Source: Paenibacillus ihumii (GTDB lineage Bacteria; Bacillota; Bacilli; Paenibacillales; Paenibacillaceae). Taken from it: a stretch of DNA of 64,000 bases. The stretch is from NCBI RefSeq assembly GCF_001403875.1, contig NZ_LN884299.1:2914117-2978116 (forward strand), given 5' to 3'. The notes below the pieces were generated by a model. It was not told the origin of the DNA and ran no database searches. It was given only the letters and a program-made list of their open reading frames with translations. Made by a program: the position numbers and the translations under genes. This document shows positions 38,099-46,683 of the stretch, in pieces. Position 1 is the stretch's first letter, and the number at the start of each line of letters is the position of its first letter.

Positions 38099-38113
38099 TT
38101 ATAATTAAAATAA
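38099..38113 (+). promoter_or_regulatory. Possible PerR-like operator overlapping the tpx -10
   Basis: TTATAATTAAAATAA differs at two positions from the PerR box consensus TTATAATnATTATAA and overlaps a perfect TATAAT (38100-38105) about 43 bases before tpx. The sequence is AT-rich, so chance is possible. Confidence 0.4.
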
Positions 38114-38147
38114 GGTGCATTCACAAAATTGTTAGGAGGAGATATAT

Positions 38148-38669
38148 TTGGCACAAGAACGTACTAATGCCGCAACTTTTAAAGGCAATCCAATCACTCT
38201 GGTAGGTCCGGAATTGAAGGTTGGCGACACAGCTCCGGACTTCCGGTTAAGTAAAAACCTGCTCGAGGAAGCTACTCTTCAGGATTTCGCAGGCAAAATC
38301 AAGCTGATCAGTGTCGTTCCCTCCCTGGATACAGGCGTATGCGACGCACAAACTCGCCGCTTTAATGAAGAAGCTGCCAGCCTTGGCGACGACGTCGTCA
38401 TCCTCACCGTAAGCGTGGACCTTCCATTCGCTCAAGCCCGCTGGTGCGGCGCGGCCGGCGTTGACCGTGTCGTTACGCTGTCCGACTATAAGGACAACTC
38501 CTTCGGCCAAGCCTACGGCGTACTGATCAAGGAATTCAAATTGGATCAGCGGTCCGTGTTCGTGGTCGACAAAGACAACAAAATCACTTATGTTGAGTAC
38601 TTAAGCGAAATGACAGAGCATCCGAATTACGATAATGCAGTAGCTGCAGTCAAAGCGCTTTTGTCATAA
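38148..38669 (+). CDS. tpx: Thiol peroxidase (Tpx)
   Basis: A 173-residue atypical 2-Cys peroxiredoxin that reduces hydroperoxides using thioredoxin. The peroxidatic Cys is in [14 protein letters not shown] (~residue 60) and the resolving Cys in ARWCGAAGV (~residue 94). The start is a TTG at 38148 seven bases after GGAGGAG; no in-frame ATG lies near. Divergent from the rhomboid gene, with a possible peroxide-responsive operator in the promoter. Confidence 0.95.
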   Translation: MAQERTNAATFKGNPITLVGPELKVGDTAPDFRLSKNLLEEATLQDFAGKIKLISVVPSLDTGVCDAQTRRFNEEAASLGDDVVILTVSVDLPFAQARWCGAAGVDRVVTLSDYKDNSFGQAYGVLIKEFKLDQRSVFVVDKDNKITYVEYLSEMTEHPNYDNAVAAVKALLS

Positions 38670-38690
38670 AACTGCAGATTTGAAAGAACA

Positions 38691-38732
38691 ACAAAAGCGA
38701 GTAAGAGGCGGAAGCCCTCTGCTCGCTTTTGT
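38691..38732. terminator. Bidirectional terminator between tpx and DUF1499 gene
   Basis: The stem ACAAAAGCGAG / CTCGCTTTTGT with inner GAGGGC-like pairing (AGAGGC/GCCCTCT) lies between convergent genes and carries T runs both ways. Confidence 0.85.
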
Positions 38733-38736
38733 CTGT

Positions 38737-39129
38737 TTAAGGAGTTACTTTATATGCTCCGAGCTTCTTGTCCAGCGCGGCGAAGAGGTTAAGGATATTG
38801 CGGTAATTGCTGCCCAAATCCCCCAGTGAGCCGCGGGTAGCCGAATAAATATCCACGGCGCTGCGAAGCGGCCCCGTAGAGACGATCGATACGGTAATAT
38901 CCATCGTTCGGCCCAGAGCTGTTTTCTTCTCCAATGTAATTTCTCCGACAGATTGAACCTCATGCAGTACTTTATAGCCAGGAATTTTCTTCAGCGTTGA
39001 AGAGACTTCCTCCCAAATTTTATCCTTGGACAATTGATAATACCTTGTTTTCATCTCAGGCACTTTCGCGCGGTCACTCGTTCCTTCCTGGCTGCGGAAT
39101 ATGCCGATGAGCGTTCTTTTTAATGACAC
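38737..39129 (-). CDS. DUF1499 family protein
   Basis: A 130-residue soluble protein. YYQLSKDKIWEEVSSTL, the VDIYSATRGSLGDLGSNYRNI stretch (split here by position ~95-115) and the closing FAALDKKL are the pattern of DUF1499. Function unknown. It is monocistronic: terminator downstream, and upstream lies the 6S RNA transcription unit in the same direction, ended by its own terminator. Confidence 0.7.
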   Translation of the reverse strand: MSLKRTLIGIFRSQEGTSDRAKVPEMKTRYYQLSKDKIWEEVSSTLKKIPGYKVLHEVQSVGEITLEKKTALGRTMDITVSIVSTGPLRSAVDIYSATRGSLGDLGSNYRNILNLFAALDKKLGAYKVTP

Positions 39130-39252
39130 GGTGCTTCCTCCTTCGTTACTCGTGACGAGCCATAGAGTATATGTACTTCTTCTGTATCTAGTTTAACATT
39201 GTTGCGTAACAAACAAAAGCAAAGTCATCCTGCCGCTTACTATAAAATTGAA

Positions 39253-39300
39253 CAAAAAAAGCACCCTGCCGCCTTTAATCAATAAAGGGGTGCAAGGTGC
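39253..39300 (-). terminator. Terminator downstream of the 6S RNA gene
   Basis: On the minus strand GCACCTTGC pairs with GCAGGGTGC (nine pairs, one G-U) around an inner CCTTTA/TAAAGG stem, followed by seven T residues. Confidence 0.85.
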
Positions 39301-39323
39301 CCGTCCACTATTGAAATTATGTA

Positions 39324-39509
39324 GACCCGCCTATGCCGTCCGGTTGCACTGCCTCGAACCTGCATCAGCAGGTGGGTGACCGCAGCAGCGCCTTTGAAGT
39401 CCCCTTATCGCAAGTGATAGGGCCTTTCAGCAGCGATGCAATGTAAGTCTCCCTGGACATTGTCATTGGTTCAAAACAACATGGAACCGAAACGCACATC
39501 GCAGGACGT
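39324..39509 (-). ncRNA. ssrS: 6S RNA
   Basis: About 186 nt of unannotated sequence with a very strong promoter and its own terminator. The 5' end reads GTCCTGCGATGTGCG and the 3' end CGGCATAGGCGGGTC; these pair as a closing stem and resemble the ends of known 6S RNAs (E. coli CUGAGAUGUUCG and CGGCAUCUCGGAGA). In between lie long imperfect self-complementary segments, fitting the open-promoter mimic that 6S RNA uses to bind sigma-A RNA polymerase. No open reading frame of note is in it. The exact 3' end may lie further down, at the terminator 39253. Confidence 0.78.
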
Positions 39510-39515
39510 AAAACT

Positions 39516-39544
39516 ATTATAGTCCTTCTGCTTCCAAATGTAAA
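39516..39544 (-). promoter_or_regulatory. Strong sigma-A promoter of the 6S RNA
   Basis: On the minus strand TTTACA (39539-39544), exactly 17 bases, then a perfect TATAAT (39516-39521). Transcription would begin near 39509. Confidence 0.85.
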
Positions 39545-39577
39545 CCTAATATCATGACAGCCTAAAAAATGTAAAAA

Positions 39578-40435
39578 TTATGACTGATATCTGGAGTTAT
39601 CCTTGTCACTGCGATCCGGCAGCCCGGCCTCTTGGCCGTCGCGCTCGGCAGGCTCTCCGTGGTCTTCGCGGTTCTCGCCGTTCTGCTCGTCGCTATCCGA
39701 ATTCTCCTCGCTGCCCTTCGCGCCCTCTTCCTTCTGGCGCATCTTCTCTACCTTCTCCTGGAGCTTGTTGTAGCTGATATTAAAATTGTAGAAGGCAACG
39801 AACGCGGTAAGCGTGCCGAAGCCGAATAAAATCAACCATGTAAATTGCATGGTGATGAATCCAAGGGCAATGACGCAAAGCACGGTCGATAATACGCGGA
39901 ACGGCCGCAGTATCGTCAAGAGGATCGCATTTTTGATCAGCAGTGTAGTCTTCAAATGATAATGCGCCACCAAAGAAAAGAAATTAAACAGGGAAACCGA
40001 CAGCAAAATCAAGAAAATCAACATGATGATTCCGATGATTTGCATGTTGGTGAATTGCTTCATATATACGTTATAGTCGACGATCATGATGATAATCAAC
40101 AGCGTATAGAAGATTCCGCCGATCATGCTTTGCTTATAGTTCTCTTTGTACCCTTTAAAATACACCTTAACAACGCTGACATCCGTATCCCCCATCACCC
40201 ATTTGCGTGTTACGGAGAATAGCGCCGCTGTTGCCGGGAAAAGTGTAAACGGTGCCAATATCGCTAAAATCCAGGCGATCTGAATCCACATTTCGATGTC
40301 AGGGGTCAACAATCCCGTAAGCACGAAAAACAGAAAAGGCGACGAACAGAGAAGCCAGAGCAGATTGCTTCCCGAAATTCTCATGATCCACTCGGTTACT
40401 TTGTAGAAACCGCTCATTAGTCCTTTGTATTCCAA
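39578..40435 (-). CDS. DUF624/YesL family membrane protein
   Basis: A 285-residue protein with five to six hydrophobic segments between residues 15 and 215, and a hydrophilic C-terminal tail (~220-285) dominated by E, D, K, N and G. The pattern NLLWLLCSSP ... FPATAALFSVTRKW matches DUF624 (YesL), a family often encoded with sugar uptake systems; none is nearby. The charged tail is long for the family. The 174-bp region upstream contains no other gene. Confidence 0.8.
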   Translation of the reverse strand: MEYKGLMSGFYKVTEWIMRISGSNLLWLLCSSPFLFFVLTGLLTPDIEMWIQIAWILAILAPFTLFPATAALFSVTRKWVMGDTDVSVVKVYFKGYKENYKQSMIGGIFYTLLIIIMIVDYNVYMKQFTNMQIIGIIMLIFLILLSVSLFNFFSLVAHYHLKTTLLIKNAILLTILRPFRVLSTVLCVIALGFITMQFTWLILFGFGTLTAFVAFYNFNISYNKLQEKVEKMRQKEEGAKGSEENSDSDEQNGENREDHGEPAERDGQEAGLPDRSDKDNSRYQS

Positions 40436-40609
40436 AAAAAATTCTCCCTCCAGTAAGGTTTATGTCTATTAATAATACTATACATGATTAAATGAGCTCT
40501 ATCCAGCGCCTATTTTGCATCAGTCTAGGTTAACGTCTAATCTTGTTGAACAATTACACCATAGTATATACCGTAACTTCAAAAACAACACTTTTAAGGA
40601 GGTTATCTC

Positions 40610-40714
40610 ATGTCCAACGTAGGCGGAGGATATGGCGGTTTCTGGACTTCTACAGGTACTATTCTCGTATTGTTCATTCTGCTCGTTATTGTGAGCCGTT
40701 CCGTGCTGTACTAA
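40610..40714 (+). CDS. YjcZ family sporulation microprotein
   Basis: A 34-residue ORF with a perfect AAGGAGG seven bases before ATG. The protein starts MSNVGGGYGGFW, then a single hydrophobic helix (ILVLFILLVIV) and ends SRSVLY. This Gly/Tyr-rich head plus one membrane helix is the form of the YjcZ family of small sporulation membrane proteins of Bacillales. Ended by a terminator at 40725. Confidence 0.85.
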   Translation: MSNVGGGYGGFWTSTGTILVLFILLVIVSRSVLY

Positions 40715-40724
40715 TCTCCAATAG

Positions 40725-40763
40725 CAAGAAGACGGAGTGCCCTTGAGGGCCTCCGTCTTCTTG
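40725..40763. terminator. Bidirectional terminator
   Basis: A 13-bp stem CAAGAAGACGGAG / CTCCGTCTTCTTG with inner GCCC/GGGC lies between the convergent YjcZ and helicase genes. Confidence 0.88.
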
Positions 40764-40782
40764 GTTATGCGTTCGTAATTCA

Positions 40783-42363
40783 TTACTTATCGAACGATGG
40801 GTTGTCATTGCGTCTGGTCGGTCTGCGCTCTCCTCCGCTGCTCGCTGGACGCGGCTTGCGGTCCGAGGAGGAGGAGCGGTAGGAATCCCGTCCGCCGTCC
40901 CGGTTGTAGCCGCCCTTGCTGCCATAGCCGCCGCGGCCGCCGCCATCGCGGTTATCCCTGCGGTAGCCGCCTCCGCCGCGATTGCCGTAACCGTATGGCT
41001 TGCGCCCGCTGGAGCGAATGTCCGGGTTGCGGCGCTTGACGCGAATCGGTTCCTCTGGCGTCAGCTCAATATTTGCTTTATCGGCCTTATCGCCCGTAAT
41101 GAGCTTAAACGCCGCTGCGAGCAGATTGACTGAATCGTACTGCTCCAGAAGCGAAATTGCGATTCCCTTATATTCGTTCAGTTCACCGGCTTCCACGAGC
41201 TCAAGAATCCGCTCCGCCGTAATGCGCTGCTTCCCTTCAATAGCCTCGGCGATCGAAGGCAGCGGCTTGCGCGCAATCTTCTGGCGGGTAATCCGCTCGA
41301 TGAAATGCAGATGGTCGATTTCACGCGGGGTGACAAATGACCAGGCCACGCCCTCTTTACCGGCACGACCCGTACGGCCAATGCGGTGTACATAGCTCTC
41401 CGGATCCTGCGGCAGGTCGAAGTTCACAACGTGGGTTACGCCGGATACATCCAGACCGCGGGCCGCTACGTCCGTTGCGACGAGCACGTCGATGCTGCCG
41501 TCCCGGAATTTGCGCATCACGTTATCGCGCTGGTTCTGGGACAAATCGCCATGCAGGCCGTCCGCGGAATACCCGCGCTTCTGCAGTGCCTCCGCCAGCT
41601 CGTCGACACGGCGCTTCGTCCGTCCGAAGACGATAGCCAGCTCCGGCGATTCCATGTCCAGCAAACGGGTCAGCGCGTCGAATTTCTGGCGCTCATGTAC
41701 TTCGATATAAGCCTGATCGATCAGCGGTGCGCTGACTTGCTTAGGAATGACGGATACATGCTCCGGGTTTTTGAGAAATTGCTGGGCAAGCCTTTGGATA
41801 TTTGCCGGCATTGTAGCGGAAAATAGCATTGTTTGGCGCTCTTCGGGGACAAGCTTCAGAATCGACTGAATATCGTCCATGAAGCCCATATCCAGCATTT
41901 CATCGGCTTCATCCAGTACGACAGTCTGTACGTCATCAAGCTTAATCGTCTTGCGATTAATGTGGTCGAGCAAGCGGCCAGGGGTTCCGATAATAATCTG
42001 AGGTTTCTTCTTCAAAGCTCGAATTTGTCTTACGATGTCCTGTCCGCCGTAAATCGGCAGGGAACGAATTCCTTTGAAGCGGGACAGCTTTCCGATCTCT
42101 TCCGCCACCTGAATGGCGAGCTCCCGGGTTGGGGTCATGACCAGAGCGACGATTCGCTCCTCGTTGGTTGGAATTTTGCTGATCAGCGGAAGGCCGAACG
42201 CTGCCGTCTTCCCTGTACCTGTCTGGGCTTGTCCGATCAGGTCGCGACCTGTCATCGCAATCGGAATCGATTTGGATTGAATCGGGGTGGCCTCTTCAAA
42301 TCCGAGTTCTGTTATTGCCTGTAGAACTTTAGGCTCTAGGCCGAAATCTGCAAATGTGCTCAA
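40783..42363 (-). CDS. DEAD-box RNA helicase with Gly/Arg-rich tail
   Basis: 526 residues: Q motif ([13 protein letters not shown]), Walker [20 protein letters not shown] box [12 protein letters not shown], and [12 protein letters not shown]-terminal RNA-binding extension ends in ~90 residues rich in RGG, YGS and RDGG, as in CshA-type cold-adaptation and mRNA-decay helicases. I chose TTG at 42363, ten bases after AAGGAG; the ATG at 42372 is only one base from that SD. The protein then starts at (M)[11 protein letters not shown], matching relatives. The gap 42364-42637 shows no further gene. Confidence 0.92.
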   Translation of the reverse strand: MSTFADFGLEPKVLQAITELGFEEATPIQSKSIPIAMTGRDLIGQAQTGTGKTAAFGLPLISKIPTNEERIVALVMTPTRELAIQVAEEIGKLSRFKGIRSLPIYGGQDIVRQIRALKKKPQIIIGTPGRLLDHINRKTIKLDDVQTVVLDEADEMLDMGFMDDIQSILKLVPEERQTMLFSATMPANIQRLAQQFLKNPEHVSVIPKQVSAPLIDQAYIEVHERQKFDALTRLLDMESPELAIVFGRTKRRVDELAEALQKRGYSADGLHGDLSQNQRDNVMRKFRDGSIDVLVATDVAARGLDVSGVTHVVNFDLPQDPESYVHRIGRTGRAGKEGVAWSFVTPREIDHLHFIERITRQKIARKPLPSIAEAIEGKQRITAERILELVEAGELNEYKGIAISLLEQYDSVNLLAAAFKLITGDKADKANIELTPEEPIRVKRRNPDIRSSGRKPYGYGNRGGGGYRRDNRDGGGRGGYGSKGGYNRDGGRDSYRSSSSDRKPRPASSGGERRPTRRNDNPSFDK

Positions 42364-42637
42364 AATATTCATACTCCTTCTATATAGTGGACATCCCACC
42401 ATCTTGACTGTATTCTTAAGTAGCATTGGAACGTTTATAGGCTATCCCATCAACCCATAAATTTTACATAGCATACGGATCTTTTGACAAATTGCACAGA
42501 TCACTATACATTCTTAACCATTTTTCATGGAAAAGGATACCTACTCAAGAATATCTCAAACATTATAGCACAAAACATGAAAAGAACACCAGCAAGCTGT
42601 CAGGCATATTTCTACATCATCAAGAGGTGGTTTATAG

Positions 42638-43465
42638 ATGCTCAAAACAATTTGGAACAGCCTAGTCATCGTGTTCGGAGCGGCATTGATCGCGGCAGGC
42701 TTCAATCTGTTTCTTGTTCCGCATCATCTGCTAAGCGGCGGAGTGTCGGGTTTGTCCATGCTGACCGGTTACTTTACCCCCCTCAGCCTCAGCCTACTAT
42801 ATCTCGTGTATAACATCCCGATTCTGATCGCCGGACTGTTTCTGCTTGGGAGAAGGTTCATTCTCCTCAGCATTCTCTCGGTCGCATCCGTGACGTGGTT
42901 CATCGCCCTGATTCCCGTACGGGAAGTTCCGATTACGACCGATACGTTCCTGTCTGCGGTCGTCGGAGGGGTGCTGGTCGGGATCGGCAGCGGAATATCG
43001 TTCCGGGCCGGGGGCTCCTCCGGCGGCTTTGACATCATAGGCTCGATCATTACAAGATACCGTGACTTTCCAGTCGGCAGTGTCCTTGTGGCGATGAATG
43101 CCACCGTTATTCTAGCCATGGGCTATATCGAGGGGGACTGGAACCTCGCCCTTGCATCCATGGTATCCATCTACCTCAGCGGCAAGGTGGTCGATCTTCT
43201 CCATGTCAGCCATACCAAAGTTACCTTGTTCATTATAACGGACAAGACTGAGGAATTGCTAAGCAAACTTTTAAAGCTTCCGCGAGGCGTTACGCTGATC
43301 AAGACGCAGGGCGCTTTTTCACATAAGGAGAAGGATATGCTGATGACTGTAACGACCCGCTATGAGCTGACTGAGCTCAAAAACATCATCAAAAAAACCG
43401 ATTCCTCCGCCTTCGTCAACATCGTCGAGACCGTGGGCGTAATGGGCTCGTTCCGAAAGAAGTAA
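42638..43465 (+). CDS. YitT family membrane protein
   Basis: A 275-residue protein with five to six transmembrane segments (to ~residue 185) and a C-terminal DUF2179 cytoplasmic domain (LLKLPRGVTLIKTQGAF ... TTRYELTEL). The SGGVSGLSM and FRAGGSSGGFDIIG glycine motifs are characteristic of YitT/YvjA proteins. Function not established; likely a transporter or regulator. ATG follows GAGGTGG. Confidence 0.88.
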   Translation: MLKTIWNSLVIVFGAALIAAGFNLFLVPHHLLSGGVSGLSMLTGYFTPLSLSLLYLVYNIPILIAGLFLLGRRFILLSILSVASVTWFIALIPVREVPITTDTFLSAVVGGVLVGIGSGISFRAGGSSGGFDIIGSIITRYRDFPVGSVLVAMNATVILAMGYIEGDWNLALASMVSIYLSGKVVDLLHVSHTKVTLFIITDKTEELLSKLLKLPRGVTLIKTQGAFSHKEKDMLMTVTTRYELTELKNIIKKTDSSAFVNIVETVGVMGSFRKK

Positions 43466-43644
43466 TTTTTCCCATCAGCCTGTCCGCCGTGCCAAAGTAT
43501 TCCGCGTTATGTTATAATGAATTATGCGCGGTTCCTTCGTCAATTTCATAGGATTTCAGCTTTACCCGATTTCACAGGCTTTGTGCTTTTCCGTTTAAGA
43601 ATGATTCTCTACGCGAATGATTCTAGAAGGAAAGGGTGATTGAT

Positions 43645-43839
43645 GTGGAAATGGAAACGGTAAAACTGGCACAAATCGTCATGAAGTGGTTCCCCGACAT
43701 GCTTCCCTTCTTTAACGAGAAGGAGCTGGACTCCATGATCATCCTCCGGGACGGTATGAGCTTCTTGGAACCGAATGATGCCATGGAGATTATTCAATTT
43801 AGCATTTGTGAGCTCCAGGATACTAATTTGCTTCATTAA
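43645..43839 (+). CDS. Hypothetical small acidic protein
   Basis: A 64-residue ORF, soluble and rich in M, E, D and L (KWFPDMLPFFNEKELDSM). I place the start at GTG 43645, nine bases after GGAAAGG; a GTG at 43636 is too close to that SD and an ATG at 43651 is also possible. It matches no family I recognise. A short GC hairpin with T run follows, supporting a real transcription unit. Confidence 0.55.
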   Translation: MEMETVKLAQIVMKWFPDMLPFFNEKELDSMIILRDGMSFLEPNDAMEIIQFSICELQDTNLLH

Positions 43840-43870
43840 TATTAGTCTCTGCGGGCTTCAGATTTATAAC

Positions 43871-43895
43871 GCAGCACCCAGGCTGCTTTCTTTTG
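43871..43895 (+). terminator. Short terminator hairpin
   Basis: GCAGC and GCTGC around a six-base loop followed by TTTCTTTT, 31 bases past the stop codon. The rest of the gap to 44101 shows no gene. Confidence 0.6.
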
Positions 43896-44101
43896 TCTCG
43901 GCAGAAGAAGGCGGCCTTTTTTCGATTAAGAGGGCTTGATGGGTTAAAAACGTCATTTTTCGCTGCTTTGCTTAATTCCGGTTTCAAACGGGAGACATTG
44001 TGTTAAAAGAGTAAAGCCGCGGTTCAATATAGCGCAAGCAATAACAATCTGTTTAATAGGGACAGCATACATAACCAGAATCATATTGGGGAGAGAAAAC
44101 G

Positions 44102-45295
44102 ATGCACATCATTTGGAGCATTTTACTGCTGGCTTTAGCCACAGGGGGCGGGGACAACAGCAGCCCTGTCCTGACGGGAACCTCTTACAACAGAATGCCG
44201 GGTATTCTGCAATCATCCTATCATACCTTCATCGCCAATGCCGCCCAAGGACGGCTCGATAACCCGCTGCCGCCCAAGATGCTAGCGGTCAACCCTCAGA
44301 CGGAAGCGCCGGTCGTCAAAGGAATCTACGTAACGGCTTACAGCGCTGGCGGCGCCCGGATGGATCAGCTTATTGACCTGCTGGACAGCACCGAGTTGAA
44401 TTCGATGGTTATTGATGTGAAGGATGATACGGGCTACATTACTTATAAGACAGACCAGCCGAAGCTTCAGGAGCTCGGCAATCCTCAGCCCTTTATTCGC
44501 GATATCCATGCGCTGATGGAGCGTCTGGAGAAGCACGACATCTATCCTATAGCCCGCGTGGTCGTCTTCAAAGACAGCATTCTTGCCAAGAAGCACCCGG
44601 AATATTCATTCGTACATAACGACGGCTCCGTCTGGAGCAACAACAAAGGAGATTCCTTCGTCAATCCGTACAGCCAGGAGGTATGGGAATACAACCTTGA
44701 AATCGCCAAGGAAGCGGCCAAGCTCGGATTCAAGGAAATCCAGTTTGATTATGTCCGCTTTCCAGAAGGTTTTGAGAAACGGGCCGATTCTTTGAAGTAC
44801 CGGAAGGATGAGCGCAGCCGCGTGGGCGCTGTGACCTCCTTTGTCAAATACGCCAAAGAAGAGCTGGAGCCGCTGAGAATCAAGGTATCCGTGGATATAT
44901 TCGGTTACGCTGCATCCGTTCCTGCCGCCGAAGGAATCGGCCAGGATTTCGTGAAAATCTCGGAGCATGTAGACATTATCTGCCCGATGATCTACCCCAG
45001 CCATTACACGACGGGCTGGTTCAATGCCAAGGATCCGGACAAAGCTCCTTATCAGACGATACGGGGAGCAACGATGGATACGCAGAAGAAGCTGGAGCCC
45101 TTGGGCGATAAGCAGCCGTTGATCCGTCCCTGGATTCAGGACTTTACCGCAAGCTGGCTTGGCAAGGACCGCTATATCCATTACGGCAAGCATGAGATCG
45201 AGGAGCAGATCCGAGCGCTTAAGGATTTGAACGTCGATGAATATTTGCTCTGGAACGCCTCGAACCGATATACGTCGGGCGTCACATACAAATAA
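44102..45295 (+). CDS. Putative glycoside hydrolase, DUF4015 family, secreted
   Basis: A 397-residue protein with a short N-terminal hydrophobic segment (IIWSILLLALA) that acts as signal or anchor. From residue ~77 it follows the putative glycosyl hydrolase family PF13200/COG1306: VKGIYVTAYSAGG, SMVIDVKDDTGYITY, FDYVRFPE, DIFGY and CPMIYPSHY. The fold is a TIM barrel related to GH enzymes and the DYVRFP and DIFGY blocks line its active site. Substrate unknown, presumably cell wall or exopolysaccharide. Start supported by GGGGAGAG upstream. Confidence 0.85.
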   Translation: MHIIWSILLLALATGGGDNSSPVLTGTSYNRMPGILQSSYHTFIANAAQGRLDNPLPPKMLAVNPQTEAPVVKGIYVTAYSAGGARMDQLIDLLDSTELNSMVIDVKDDTGYITYKTDQPKLQELGNPQPFIRDIHALMERLEKHDIYPIARVVVFKDSILAKKHPEYSFVHNDGSVWSNNKGDSFVNPYSQEVWEYNLEIAKEAAKLGFKEIQFDYVRFPEGFEKRADSLKYRKDERSRVGAVTSFVKYAKEELEPLRIKVSVDIFGYAASVPAAEGIGQDFVKISEHVDIICPMIYPSHYTTGWFNAKDPDKAPYQTIRGATMDTQKKLEPLGDKQPLIRPWIQDFTASWLGKDRYIHYGKHEIEEQIRALKDLNVDEYLLWNASNRYTSGVTYK

Positions 45296-45379
45296 AACAG
45301 GACCGGCGCAGATTCGCCAAGCGGGCGCTTCAGCCGAAGCCCGAATATCTGCCATGTGAAAATGAACTTATTCAACACA

Positions 45380-45421
45380 AAAAGGGAAATCCAATGACAA
45401 CATTCATTGGATTTCCCTTTT
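45380..45421. terminator. Strong bidirectional terminator
   Basis: An 18-bp perfect inverted repeat (45380-45397 / 45404-45421, core GGGAAATCCAATGA) with a 6-base loop and A/T runs at the ends lies between the convergent hydrolase and pfkA genes. Confidence 0.92.
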
Positions 45422-45472
45422 GAATTCCTGCCGCTATACAAGGCTGCGAGGCGCCCTTTCTGCCGCAGCCCC

Positions 45473-46444
45473 TTATTGGGACAAGCGGGAAGCGAGCTCG
45501 TACAAGCTCATGTCAAAGCTCTTCTTGGTGGATACGACCTTCTCGATATCGGTTAGCACCATTTCTCCGCCGATCATGCCGCAGGCTTTGTTCGATTCAC
45601 CTTCGATCAGCTTGCGTACAGCGAAGTCGCCGAGACGGCTGGCCAGGTTGCGGTCGAACGGAGTCGGAGATCCGCCGCGCTGAATATGGCCTAGCACTGT
45701 CGCGCGAGGCTCCAGGGACGGCTGGCGCTCCTTGATCGCTCTGACGACTTCCTCTCCCGTACCCACGCCTTCGGCCACGATGACAATACTATGTCTCTTG
45801 CCGTTATCGAAATTCGCTCTCATTCGGTCAGCAACCTCATTCAGGTCGAAAGGCACCTCCGGGATAAGAATCGTCTCCGCGCCGGCCGCCAAACCCGCAT
45901 GCAGAGCAATGTCTCCGGAGTGGCGGCCCATCACTTCAACGACGGACGCCCGTTCATGGGAAGACATCGTATCGCGCAATTTATTGACGGCATCGACCAC
46001 GATGCCTACCGCTGTATCGAAACCAATCGTATAATCGGTAAAAGAAATATCATTATCGATCGTACCGGGAAGGCCCATCGTTTTGATTCCAAGCTGGCTG
46101 AGCTTCGCCGCCCCGTGATAAGAGCCGTCTCCGCCGATGACGACCAGGCCGTCAATGCCGCGATCGCGTAAAATTTGAGCACCCTTCTGCTGGCCCTCAG
46201 GCGTTTTGAATTCCGTGCAGCGCGCCGATTGCAGGATCGTTCCTCCGCGCTGGATGATATCGCCTACGCTTCTAAGATCCATGGAGAAGATGTCATTATT
46301 GAGCAGTCCCTGGTACCCCCGTTGAATCCCGAATACTTCAAGCCCATAGTACAATCCGCTTCGCACGACTGCACGTACGGCTGCGTTCATGCCCTGGGAG
46401 TCACCGCCACTGGTGAGAACTGCTATTTTTTTTACTGCTGACAT
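45473..46444 (-). CDS. pfkA: ATP-dependent 6-phosphofructokinase
   Basis: A 323-residue enzyme that phosphorylates fructose 6-phosphate in glycolysis. Visible: TSGGDSQGMNAAVRA (ATP site), GGDGSYHGA, PGTIDNDI with the catalytic Asp, MGRHSGDIAL, and GHIQRGGSPTPFDR. SQGMN stands where enterobacterial enzymes have APGMN, which appears normal for this bacterial group. AGGAGG lies seven bases before ATG. Unlike in Bacillus, it is not followed by pyk nor preceded by accA here. The leader contains an array of tandem hairpins at 46460-46657. Confidence 0.95.
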   Translation of the reverse strand: MSAVKKIAVLTSGGDSQGMNAAVRAVVRSGLYYGLEVFGIQRGYQGLLNNDIFSMDLRSVGDIIQRGGTILQSARCTEFKTPEGQQKGAQILRDRGIDGLVVIGGDGSYHGAAKLSQLGIKTMGLPGTIDNDISFTDYTIGFDTAVGIVVDAVNKLRDTMSSHERASVVEVMGRHSGDIALHAGLAAGAETILIPEVPFDLNEVADRMRANFDNGKRHSIVIVAEGVGTGEEVVRAIKERQPSLEPRATVLGHIQRGGSPTPFDRNLASRLGDFAVRKLIEGESNKACGMIGGEMVLTDIEKVVSTKKSFDMSLYELASRLSQ

Positions 46445-46459
46445 AATGATTCCTCCTAA

Positions 46460-46657
46460 TAGTTTTGTGAAACAAAACTTTGCTTCATAAGCATCTGCTT
46501 AGTTTTGTGAAACAAAACTTTGCTTCGTAAGCATCTGCTTAGTTTTGTGAAGCAAAACTTTGCTTCGTAAGCAATCTGCTTAGGGATATGAAACAAACTT
46601 GCCTCGTAAGCATCCGCTTAGGTCTGTAAAGCATAACTTGCTTGGTAAGCCTTCGCT
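46460..46657 (-). repeat. Five tandem ~40-bp hairpin units upstream of pfkA
   Basis: Units at 46460-46499, 46500-46539, 46540-46580, 46581-46618 and 46619-46657 (40, 40, 41, 38, 39 bp). The three nearest pfkA are almost identical; the outer two have drifted. Each unit holds a palindrome AGTTTTGT-GAA-ACAAAACT followed by a second small inverted repeat GCTT-CGT-AAGC. They fill the space between ytpB and pfkA, ending 15 bp from the pfkA start codon. Confidence 0.92.
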
Positions 46658-46683
46658 TATGGTGTTGTGAAATAAGAAACCAG

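Noticed and set aside
39130-39577. T-box or riboswitch in front of the DUF1499 gene
   Set aside because: The structured RNA has its own strong promoter and ends at a terminator over 120 bp before the gene; its ends resemble 6S RNA, and no T-box signature is seen.
40783-42426. Helicase start at upstream TTG/ATG giving 547 or 529 residues
   Set aside because: The AAGGAG SD is one base from the ATG at 42372 and within the longer reading; it fits TTG 42363, which matches the usual protein start.
45473-46444. pfkA as a divergent pseudo-enzyme because of SQGMN and QSARC
   Set aside because: Catalytic TIDND, GGDGS and effector motifs are intact, and the variant residues appear typical for this group.
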